Positions 23,094-33,301 of a stretch of 64,000 bases of DNA are shown here, one piece after another. Both the position numbers and the translations under genes were made by a program. Below the pieces are notes generated by a model. It searched no databases. It was not told where the DNA came from and saw only the letters and a list, made by a program, of their open reading frames with translations. The stretch lies in the NCBI GenBank assembly GCA_020809705.1, contig CP085831.1:2666001-2730000 (forward strand), given 5' to 3'. The DNA comes from Calonectria ilicicola (lineage: Eukaryota; Ascomycota; Sordariomycetes; Hypocreales; Nectriaceae). The stretch's first letter is position 1, and each line of letters starts with the position of its first letter.

Positions 23094-24456
23094 TCAGTTG
23101 GATGCATCCTTCTGGCTCTGGGAGCTGGCGCTCATGGCCGGCTGAGAAGTTGGGAGGACCTGCTTTGACTGCTCTTTCTGCTTCACCTTGCCATAACCGT
23201 AGATAAGGCCGCTGAAAAATCCCAGGAGGATGGCCGTGACGCTACCAAAGGTGACGGGAGCACCGAAAAAGATGATGCCGCAAATTGCTAGCGGGAGCTT
23301 GTTCAGATAACCGACGAACGAATACGTGGTAGACGAAGTCTTGCGAATGCACCAAGCAGTTGAGTACGAGATGAAGATGGCACCCAGGCCAGAGTAGAGC
23401 ATGCCAATCAGGAGGTTGTTGCGCGACTCAGCAGGGAAGTTCTTGGCCAAGTTGGCTGAAGACCAGTCCTCAGTGACCAAAGAGCAAAGAATCATGATAG
23501 GGAGGGAGATAAAGTTGTTATAGTACATGGCTGTTTGATAATGGTTAGTTTGAGATCGGAACGCCCAGTCGTTGATATTGAAAAACTTACTGTCCCAGTT
23601 GCTAAAGTTAAGCGAGTTGATGAACTTGCGCGTGCCCAGGACGTACGAAGCAGTGCAAAAGACGTTGAGGGCCATCCAAGCGTATCCCGCGTTCAAGGTG
23701 GAGATGGCAGCGTCAGTGTCGCCCGAGTGCCCGGTACCACTGACAGCAGCCTGGATATCTGCCCACGCAGCAACAAGGGAGCTTAGCACCATCAATCCGA
23801 ACGACAGCTGAATCAGGCGGGTGACGGCGCTGCCAAACCACATGACCTCACCATAGGCGATGACGACGATGGTCAAGTTCTTGAAGATGGTGTAGACGGG
23901 AACAGATAGAAATTGAAGCGCTTTGGTGCTGGTGTAGATCATGCCGACGAAGCAGACCGACACGGGAAGCCCTGGCTCGGTGGTTAGCACCGCTTGCTGG
24001 GAATTACGCAGGCAGACAACAGCTGAGTGTGACCGACTTACATCTCTTGGCCTTGCCACTTTCCAGGGCAGCAAGGTTGGGGATAAAACCCATCTGCTTT
24101 AAAACTACAATTGCAGCAGTGCAGATAGCGGCCTATGAAGGCGTCAGCTACAGGGAGGGTCCTGATGTGGCGGTGGGGGGTGTCTTGGCGCATACCTGAA
24201 TGGCCAGATAAAGAAAGTTCAAGTTCCATGACGATCCCGATACGACATACTTGTTCACCACGGTCATACTGATAGAGGAGAAGCAGTAGGCCAGAACCGC
24301 AGCGCTAGGGTTGTTCTCGAGTTGGGAGAGAACAGTGGCCCAGCCAGGAGCCTTTTGGGGGGCGGGAGGGTTGAGCAGGAAGCTCTCCCGCTCACTGTAC
24401 TCTTCCTCATCGTCCAACCTGCTCATCTCGATGTTGTCGTCCTTCTTGTTCTGCAT
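23094..24456 (-). CDS. GDP-mannose transporter (Golgi)
   Basis: The four-exon model is complement(23094..23530, 23591..23971, 24042..24132, 24196..24456), giving 389 residues. Introns are 60, 70 and 63 nt with GTAAGT or GTATGC donors and canonical acceptors. Joins restore YLAIQ-AAICTAAIVVLKQMG, KR-WLPVSVCFVGMIYTS and NWD-TMYYNNFISLP. This matches fungal Vrg4/GMT transporters, which bring GDP-mannose into the Golgi for mannosylation. The motif IFKNLTIVVIAYGE and the nucleotide-binding GYLNKLP (the family GALNK region) are present. About ten membrane helices follow a cytosolic acidic N-terminus; the tail is polar. It is a core housekeeping gene and bounds the preceding island. Confidence 0.9.
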
Positions 24457-25714
24457 TGTGGCTACTTTTTTGGTGAGATGGCGGTGATGAGAGAGAAAAA
24501 AAAATTAGAAAGAAAGGAAAAAGAAAAGAAACCTTAGCCGCGCCCTAAACGAACCTATGGGAGACCAAAAATCGGGTCCCTTTGCCAATAACCACAGGAA
24601 GCAACGCAAAAGAAGAGACGGACGGTGAGACGTCGTCGGGTTTGGACGATTCAAAAGGGCTGAAGTTGAGTGGTGAACGCGACGCGCGTCAATGGCAGTA
24701 ACGAGCTTGGGCTGGTGTTTAAGATGACAGCATTAGCGGCTCGCACAGGGGTTTGCCTTCCAAAATGTGGGTCGTCGCCAGCTCAGCCTCCCCCTGGCTG
24801 ACAAGATAAGGAGAGATTGTCCTTATCGATTGAGAATTCCTAGCCGATAACAGACCCACATTTTTCATCCCTTCTTCTCCCTCTTGAAAAAAAAAAGCCA
24901 TCAATTGCCACAAGTACCAACCTCTCACCAAAGAAGGGGAAAAGTAAAAGTGGAGAAGAAGGTGGTCTCCAGCCTCTGTAAACCGAATTAAAAGTGCAAA
25001 ATTACAAGATGAAAAGCAGAAAGTAAAGGTTTAAATAAATGGAATACGGTCTCCTCATGTCAAGGGAACGCACTCATTCCTCAAGGTCTAAGACAGTAAA
25101 ACCCCAGTTTCATGTGCCCAATAAGACGGCGTAGACGTTTTATCCTCTTATTAAAACCATGAGACAACGTCGGCGAAAAGGAATATCAAGCTCTGGTCCC
25201 AATTCAATCGAGCCGAAACTCACCTTGACTGCGATACCTGGCAGGACTTGATTTGGACAGCACTAAGCTCGCAAATATCCATCTAGCAGCCCAAGGTAAG
25301 TGTAGAAAATAATGTTCAGACTTGGTCTGTAGTGACGGACGCAAGCTCATAGACACCATTCTTGTCCTGAGATAAAATGATCTAGACTCACTGTGCTGAA
25401 GCCCTACCGAACTCTCACTGCAATTTTAGCCTAGGCAAATGTGAATTGCAAGACAGTCTCGGCAATCATGTCATGATGCAACTGGCACCTTGCTCCAATC
25501 AGAAGCTGCAGCTGATTGTGGCGTCGTACACTGCGCCTCGACTGAGTGGCGGCGCTAAGAAATTAAGGCTGGGAATGTTCTTCTGCTGCCTGAACTGCAT
25601 GCGATGCGGCAAATGATGGCATAGCCTCTACCGAGAATGCCGGAGTGACGCCCATGAATCGGGTCCAAACTTTGGTTGCTTGCACTTATGTCTCGTTGAC
25701 GACCTGGAGCACAG
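24457..25714. other. Divergent intergenic region
   Basis: This 1.26-kb stretch separates the transporter from the NLR-like gene. The transporter side has an A/G-rich tract near 24490-24530, that is, a CT-rich leader on the gene strand, common in well expressed fungal genes. No gene is seen elsewhere. Confidence 0.4.
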
Positions 25715-28700
25715 ATGGACAGCCACGCAAAGCGGAGTTTAGGCGAACCGATTGGCGAGCAAAGTAACCTAAAGCGACCAAGAACGGTCCCTACCGACCA
25801 TCACAACAATGCCAATACCAGTCCGACAAAAATACTGACGCACGATGCTTACTCGGTCGGATGGATCTGCGCGTTGCCAATCGAAAGCACTGCTGCTCAA
25901 GCGATGCTAGATGACATCCATCAAGGCCTCCCTATCGACCCTAACGATAGCAACGCATATATTCTAGGAAGCATCGGCTCCCACAATGTCGTCATTGCGT
26001 GTCTGCCTCTTGGGCATTATGGGACAACCAATGCAGCCTTGGTAGCAAACAACATGCACCGGAGTTTCCCTGCCCTCGCCATCAGATTGATGGTTGGGAT
26101 TGGTGGTGGAGTTCCGGGAAAGGTTGACATACGCCTCGGGGATGTTGTGGTTGGCACCCAAGTTATACAATATGACTTTGGGAAGACAACCGGAGAAGGG
26201 CACTTCCTTAGAACAAGCGTTCCCGTTAGACCGCCGCAGTCAATCATGACGGCCGTCGCGAGATTACAATCGCGCCACGACTTGAATCCGAGCAATATGC
26301 CAACCATTCTTGATAAAATGCTTGAACATCATCCGAGTATGAGACAGTACGCATATCCGAGTTGGTCACAAGACCAACTGTTTAACGGCTCGTATAAACA
26401 TGCCAATAACCTATTCGGTTGCGAGTGCTGTGATCAGTCCGAAATTGTAAAGCGAATTGGACGAGATAACTCGAGGCCCGAAATTCATTACGGCATTATC
26501 GGTTCTAGAAATCAGGTGATTAAGCATGGAGAAACAAGAGACAAGTTGGCTTGTTCCAATGATATTCTCTGCTTCGAAATGGAAGCTGCGGGTTTAGTAG
26601 ATCATTTCACTTGCTTGGTTATCAGGGGAATTTGCGATTACTGCGATTCCCACAAGAACAAGCAATGGCAGCAATACGCCGCTGCTACTGCTGCAGCTTA
26701 TGCCAAGGAGCTTCTTTCTTCAGTTATCCCTAGTCAATTACAGAACACAGCGGCTGAATCGCAATATCTTGTCGGTCGGTATTAGGATTTCCCCAGTGGT
26801 ACTCTGCTGACCCATTCTCTAGAAACTAGCTCTACATTGCATGTGCAGTCTTCATCGTCAAAATGGACTCAGGAACAACGAAAAGCAGTGCTAGATTCGC
26901 TACGGTTTGACCAAGTATATGCACAAAGGGTAACTATTAAGAATGCACACGGCAAAACTTGTAAATGGTTCCTAAAAAATACTGAATATCTTGAATGGAT
27001 AGATCCATCCAAGCTTGATCAACACAGAGGACTACTCTGGATTAAAGGTAAACCCGGCACGGGGAAGTCAACTCTGATGAAATTCACTCTTTCCAGAGCG
27101 CCTAAGTGTATGGAAGACACCACCATCATCAATTTCTTTTTCAACGCACGGGGAAATGACTTTGAGAAATCGGCTGTCGGCATGTACCGGTCTTTGTTGT
27201 GGCAACTTCTCGATAAGTTTCCGGCTCTACAAACGGTCTTTGAGTCTCTAAACCCGACACAAAAAAATGATGATGAACAACAATGGCCTATTGAATCACT
27301 GAAAGACTTTTTTAAACAGGTTGTAGAAGGCATTGGGTCCTCCCAAAAGCACATCGCCTGCTTTGTTGATGCGTTGGATGAATGTCCCGAAGATCAAATT
27401 CGCGATATGATTTCGCTCTTCCGAGACATTGGAGACAGAGCGAGTTCTATGGATGTTCGCTTTTCTGTTTGCTTTTCAAGCCGACACTACCCGCACATAA
27501 CCGTAGAGCATGGGCTTGAGCTTATTCTAGAAGGCCAAGAGGGTCGCGGCCAAGACATCACCAACTATATTGAGGCTGAGTTAAAGATTGGCAAAAGCAA
27601 ACAAGCAGAAAAAATACGTGCTGCAGTCAAGGAGAAATCTTCGGGAATTTTTATGTGGGTGGTTCTTGTTGTAGCGATTCTAAACAAGGAATACGATCGC
27701 GGCCGTATTCATTCGCTTCAAAAACGGCTGCAGGATATTCCAGGAGACCTCTATGAACTATTCCATGAAATGTTAACTCGGGACAATCATGGTCAAGATG
27801 AATTACTTCTATTAATTCAATGGGTTCTCTTTGCTAGAGACCCTTTGACTCCTCAGCAGCTTTACTCGGCCATACTTACAGCCATAGACGACGACACTCC
27901 TGATTTGGATGATATTTTGTCAGAGGATATCGACAAATTCATACTCGACTCTTCTAAAGGTCTAGCCGAAATCACCAAATCTAGTCTCCGTACCGTTCAG
28001 TTCATCCATCAGTCTGTGCGAGATTTTCTTCTCGAAGAGAATGTGATCAGAAATATCTGGCCACAGTTCAAGTCCAATTTCGAGGGACATAGTCACGAGC
28101 AACTCAAGACATGCTGTCAAAAATATGCCAGGATACACACGTCTACAACTGTCAATCCCAATGATGAACTCCCCATAGCTTCATCCGAAGAAGCCAAACA
28201 ATTGCGCAACAAAACCATCTCTAGTTTTCCATTCTTAGAGTATGCGGTACGCAATGTCTTCTTCCATGCAAATGAGTCAGGTGTTGGCGGCATATCACAA
28301 CGTGAATTCATATTGAATTTTGAACTTCATGAGTGGATCAAGCTAAACAACATATTTGAAGCCCATCAAATCCGAAGATATAAACCTGACACAGACTTAT
28401 TATACATTCTTACTGAAGCCAATGCTCCAAGCCTTATAAAACTTTGCCCAGAGCTCGTTTCTTGCATTGAAAAGAACAATGAGCGGTATGTTTGTCCACT
28501 TTTAGCTGCAATTGCATTAGGAAATTATACAATTATCGAAATCTTTCGGGAGGCTTTGACCACAATCCTACCACCCGAAACTCTACTTCGAATACAAAGT
28601 CAGCTAAAATTGCAAGATGCAAGTAAACTCAGATGGCTCAGGTGCAATTTTAAGTTCTCGGAGTACAGGTCAATAGCGTCATATCTCGCTGAGTATGGTG

Positions 28701-29725
28701 ATTGTGGACTGTTTACCCTCTTCGCTCAACATCAAAATATTGGGCTTGATATCAAAGATAAACTGAGCGGTAAGACTCCGCTCTTGTGGGCTGTTCAACG
28801 TAGGCACAAAGAGGTGGTCAAGGTGCTTCTTGAGAGTGATGAAGTTGACCCTGGAGCAAGTGATAATGAAGGCAACACTCCTCTTCTTGAAGCCTGTCTA
28901 CAAAAAAACAAAGAATTAATCAATATCCTCCTTACAATTGGAAAGGTTGACCCCAACGCTAGGAATAGCCAGGGCCGTACTCTGCTCAACTGGGCTGTTT
29001 CAAACCACAGAAATACGACCATTCAACTTCTTGTCAATTTTATCAAAGTTAATCCTGATTCTCCAGATAATGGTGGCATTACACCGTTATACACGGCAGT
29101 TAAATACAACCAGGAGAAGATTGCTCGATTCCTTCTTAATACTGGTAAGGTCAATCCTAATTCTCAAGGCAATAATGGCCGAACGCCGTTATTTTTGGCA
29201 GTTCAGAATGGTAACGAACCCAATATTCGATTGCTTCTCAGTAATAACAAGATTGACCCTGATATTCGAGACAATGATGGCCGGACGCCGCTGTCTTGGG
29301 CAGCTCAGATTGGTAACGAAACCAATATTCGATTGCTTCTCAATTCTGGCAAGGTTGACCCTGATTCTCGAGATAATGTGGGCCGAACGCCATTGTCTTG
29401 GGCTTGTAGTAGTCTATATGAACAAGAAGCTGTTCCATTGCTGCTTGATACTGGCAAGGTTGATCCTGATTCTCGAGATAATGTGGACCAAACGCCATTA
29501 TCTTGGGCTTGTACTAGTCCATGTGCAAAGAAAGTTGTTCCATTGTTGCTTAATACTGGCAAGGTTAACCCTGATTCTCGAGATAGGACGGGCCGAACGC
29601 CATTAGCTTGGGCTTACATGAATACATGTGATAATATGGAGGCCGTTCTCTTGCTGCTTAGAACTAGCAAGTTTGACCCTCACTCTCAAGACCACGAGGG
29701 CCTGACGCCTATGGGCGGGTTTTAA
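25715..29725 (+). CDS. NLR-like protein: PNP-UDP phosphorylase domain, NACHT, ankyrin repeats
   Basis: Two frames join through one small in-frame intron. The preferred model is join(25715..26774, 26823..29725), 1320 residues; other AG/GT pairs between 26771 and 26848 also keep frame, so the exact ends are uncertain. Residues 45-340 form a nucleoside phosphorylase-like effector domain (VGWICALPIESTAAQAML, VGIGGGVPG, LGDVVVGTQV, FEMEAAGL). A NACHT ATPase follows, with Walker A GKPGTGKST near residue 430 and Walker B-like ACFVDALDECPED. About nine ankyrin repeats close the protein, and it stops mid-repeat. The architecture is known in fungal NLR-like proteins tied to heterokaryon incompatibility or innate recognition. 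The protein should be cytosolic. No partner gene is adjacent. Confidence 0.85.
28740..29725 (+). repeat. Tandem ankyrin-repeat coding array
   Basis: Units of about 34 codons repeat here. The last four or five are nearly identical in DNA as well as protein, with the core TGGCAAGGTTGACCCTGATT and the peptide core GRTPLSWA. Such near-identity points to recent duplication or conversion between units. Confidence 0.75.
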
Positions 29726-30248
29726 TTCGTGCAGGCAATCAAACTATCAGTTGATTTTTGATAAGTCAAAGTTGGCCCTACCTTGTTAAATGGCCAAGTC
29801 ACTATCTTGTTATCCTCGATTTACAACAGGACGTCCATAACCTTTTGTAAACTAATCTCTCGGGCGAACCGAATAGAAGATAGGATTAGTAGCTCTTCCA
29901 CCTTCAGAAAACTTTTGAAAACTCTTAGTTCTATATCTATGACTTGAAGGCTTTGTTTATTTTAATTCAGTTTGTTTTAGGAAAAACTAAACTAGATGTG
30001 TTTCAAATTCTATGATTAAGAATACGAGTTTCCAATTTTGGATCTTGGAGGAACAGATACTTCTCATAATTTGTTGATATGTTCATAGACCCACAAACAA
30101 GCGAATCAGTGGGCCAAAATACAATCGGGTCAAGAAGAGCACCATAAAGTCCCAGTGGCTTCCAGTTGTCAATGCATACAAACACATCAATATATTTGCA
30201 TATTTAAAATTCTAACATTTTTAATCCACCCAAATCATTAGTCTTTGT
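29726..30248. other. Intergenic region
   Basis: This AT-rich 0.5-kb stretch has short frames only. I see no gene. It separates the NLR-like gene from the SDR pseudogene. Confidence 0.35.
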
Positions 30249-31333
30249 TTACGAATCACTATTCTTGCGCTCTTTCGTGATAAATCCATCTCCATCACTT
30301 GAATCCACCTTCTTTAGAATATCCTTCATTTCACTCCAAGATCTCTCGTTAAGCCTTTTACCTTCTTCAGAGCCAATAAACTTTTGGTTTTCCTTCGTCA
30401 CTATATGATCATCGGTCCATATTTCACCTCTTCCGTCTTTGCTTAATCTTAGACTTGAAATATAAATATTAGACCCTTGCTCAGCTGTGCGCGCAACGGA
30501 GTTGATGATTCCCATCATGAATCCAGTAATACCACTACTGTCAGAGTCTCACAAGAGGTCTGATTTGACAAAACCGGGGCAGACGGAGCTGACGAGAACT
30601 TTAGGGTCGCCATTGTCATCTGAAATGAAGGGAAGGAATGCAAGATTCCGCATAGCATATTTCATTATAAGCTTTGTGCGGCAATAATGCCTCTGGCCAC
30701 CCATTGCCCCCGGCGGAAAGCTTTCAGGTTTCGATAGGTCTTTGAGGGGATATTCAACAGGTGTGATGGGGACGAGCGAGGCTTGATTTGTCATCCAGGC
30801 ACCCCCAGAGGTGACAATAGTGAGATGTGGTCGGTCAGTGATGGATTTCTTTTTGTTAACCAATGGAGATGAAAGCAATAATGGAAAAAACAGGAGTGAA
30901 AGTAGTGTAGGTGAGATAGCGTTGACTTGGAGGCTTGTCTCATATGATGTCGGTAGTAGTTCGAAACTGCGCAGCTGGACCCCGGCACTGATGATAGCAT
31001 GGTCAATATAACCCGTCTCTCGCTGAAGACTGGTGACAAAAGAATAAATAGAAGAAGGAGATGTCATTTCCAACACCAATGGTACAATTTTTGGCATAGG
31101 TACAGGTGGTTTGGGGAGCGAGTGAAGATGCCGTTCGAGAATAGTTTTGGTCTTTTTCCTTTTTCCTCAGAACGGGCTGTGATGATGAGAATTGAAGTGC
31201 CTTGAGCTGCCAGCGTTTTTGCGGCTTCAAGACCAATCCCCCCAGAAGCCCCAACTAACAGGATTGTGAGTCCGTCTAGCCTTAGAGCTGAGGGTTTCGG
31301 GAGATTCATGCGAACTGTGAGAGTTTTGAACAT
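30249..31333 (-). pseudogene. Short-chain dehydrogenase/reductase pseudogene (frameshift and in-frame stop)
   Basis: Three pieces form one SDR. Piece one (from the ATG at 31333) has the nucleotide-binding motif GASGGIG and ends at SEEKGK. The continuing homologous protein is in another frame from an A-run (T-run at about 31153-31157 on the plus strand), where one base appears lost. Piece two has ISAG and the catalytic Y-x3-K (YCRTK) and stops at TGA 30549-30551. Piece three continues in the same frame (RTAEQGSNIYISSL) to 30249. No intron with a valid donor and acceptor can remove the TGA and keep frame. It would be an SDR of retinol-dehydrogenase-like type. Both lesions could be sequencing errors, but two together favour decay. 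Confidence 0.7.
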
Positions 31334-31746
31334 TTTGAAAGAGTCTTGATATGGTAAATAAAATATAATTGGTGCGGATAAAGCAATAAGAACATTCGTG
31401 GTTTTGTAGTTTACATATCAACATCCTCATCAACATGCATTGGACGCGCGGGTCCTTGGCGGCGTCCGTTCTTGGTTGCCCGTGCGCAGCGGCATCCGAC
31501 AACCCGATGGCATCAAGCTAAAATCAATCCGATAAAGACAAAATCGGAGCTTAGTTGACCCGCCCCAACTCTATAGCCACGTGTGTCCGTCGACAAAGAT
31601 GGTGATGCGATCAACTTGACACACTGGTTCTTGGGATTGTCATGCTGTTGGATACACCGATCGCAAATCTCGGGATCGGGATACATATTTTCTTACAGGC
31701 CCTCTTGGCTCTCTGCTCATGCTAAACTGTCCCCCCGCCAGCGCAG
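31334..31746. other. Divergent intergenic region between two pseudogenes
   Basis: This 413-bp stretch lies between the starts of the SDR pseudogene and the regulator pseudogene, so it would be their former shared promoter. No feature stands out. Confidence 0.4.
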
Positions 31747-32966
31747 ATGGATCCCACTGCGACCAGCCCCCAAAATGAGACACTCCCACGCGCTCTTGCA
31801 TGCGCTCCATGACAGCGCCGAAAGAAGAGATGCGATCGTGAATCTCCATGCACGGCTTGTGTAAAGGTAACATCCACTCCATAGGGCGTCAAGTCAAGTC
31901 AATGCTGACATCTGCAAGGCCCGAATCAAATGTGTTGCCCCCATCTCTGGTGGCAAATCCTCACAACCGATACCTGGTACGGCATGTTCTCCGGACTCGG
32001 TCGTACACTTCTCTCCCCCCCGATTCTTGGGATACTCAGCCGCCCAAAAATATAAATGACGTTGATTTATTCCCCAACATGCCCGACAAGCCAATCGAGG
32101 ACAAATATGCGCCCACTGAGATGATTTTGTGTCTACTCAATAACAAGATTACGGATTTTCTTATTCGCGGACCGGAGATTATTAACGTAAACAACATGCC
32201 CCCGGGGTTACAGCAGCTGTCCAGCTCCCAAACCTCCAACATAACCGACATCCATCAGAATCTCGACAATCTAGATCAGACTCTTGACGAAATTATTGAA
32301 AGATTTTGGAGCCCTTCTGCCGATCCCATTCATGAATTAGCCCTCGATTTGAAAGTTCGAGCGCTTGAAAAACTCTGCGACTTCACAACCCACGCTACCG
32401 GGTCTCCATCAACTGTGTTTGCAACCGCAGTAAAAATAGCAGAGCGTGATTCCACTCTGTATCAATCATCCCTAGACCAAAGGTTTCACTGGTATTCGTT
32501 GCAGCATTTCCAGCCTGACCTCTTTTTATACATTATCGTTTACCTGTCAGCCCACCCCGATGCCGAACTTGCAGATTGCGCCTGGGAACAGGTCCGAATA
32601 AACTTTCAGATGCATCCTAGACTCTTTGATCTGTCACGAAAGCAAAATATTACACTGGCATGTTATGTTCTGAAGGCATGGGAATCCAGGACGCGCATTA
32701 AAAAAGAAACTAGCGATATTGTGGACATACCTGACTACATTCAAAAGTTATCTAGCGTGTTATCACATAGCGGCATGCCACTAGCGCCGGGTTCCCAGGC
32801 ATATAAACTCTTTCCCCAGGGCCAATGGGCTTCTAGTTTAAGGTCTCTGGGACCATTTATCAATAATTCATATATGGATCTGGCAACCAATACCAGCAAT
32901 GGACAGCAAACTAGATTTCCTGATATTTGGGAACTCGGATTTGGGGTAGCTCCTTCTGAATGGTGA
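31747..32966 (+). pseudogene. Zn2Cys6 transcription-factor pseudogene
   Basis: From the ATG at 31747 the frame reaches LACAP, then TGA (31810-31812), then QRRKKRCDRESPCTACVK. The TGA lies exactly where the second zinc-cluster cysteine belongs (C-x2-[stop]-x6-C-x5-C-x2-C). A 52-nt intron (31867-31918, GTAACA, CTGAC branch, CAAG) follows, and the next exon supplies the last cysteine (ARIKC). The frame then shifts at a run of seven C (32015-32021) into the long frame with NINDVDLFPNMPDKPIED and a typical C-terminal regulatory-domain tail. The middle regulatory segment expected between them is missing, so an internal deletion is likely. A dead regulator beside a dead SDR suggests loss of a former gene pair. 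Confidence 0.65.
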
Positions 32967-33301
32967 TGAAAGAAATGAAAGGTCTTACTACTTCAATTGG
33001 TTCGTTTCTGGCTTGCAGCTTGGCATCGTCTACGTACTTGAACTATTGCCTTCCAAGACACAAATCATGATCGTTGTCGTGGTTTATAAGCAATAAGGGC
33101 TCTAATCTAGGAACACAAAAAGTATTAGGGGGCATCATGTTTGTACAAAATATCAATATTACATATGCGATTTACTAGGATTTGCCAAACATATCCCTCC
33201 AGTCATGGCTGAATAGATCGTCAAATCGAAGACCCGCCACATCGAAGAGCTGGATATTTTCTTGAGCTGCCACATTATCCGTCAACTGATCCGAAATCTC
33301 G
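32967..33301. other. Convergent intergenic region
   Basis: This 335-bp stretch separates the regulator pseudogene and the chimera. Part of it (33175-33301) is open in another frame of the chimera strand and reads as acidic, coding-like sequence, so the chimera could have a longer C-terminus. Confidence 0.35.

Noticed and set aside
28938..29606. 222-residue frame overlapping the ankyrin array in another frame
   Set aside because: It arises from the repeated DNA of the ankyrin units; the ankyrin frame carries the family pattern.
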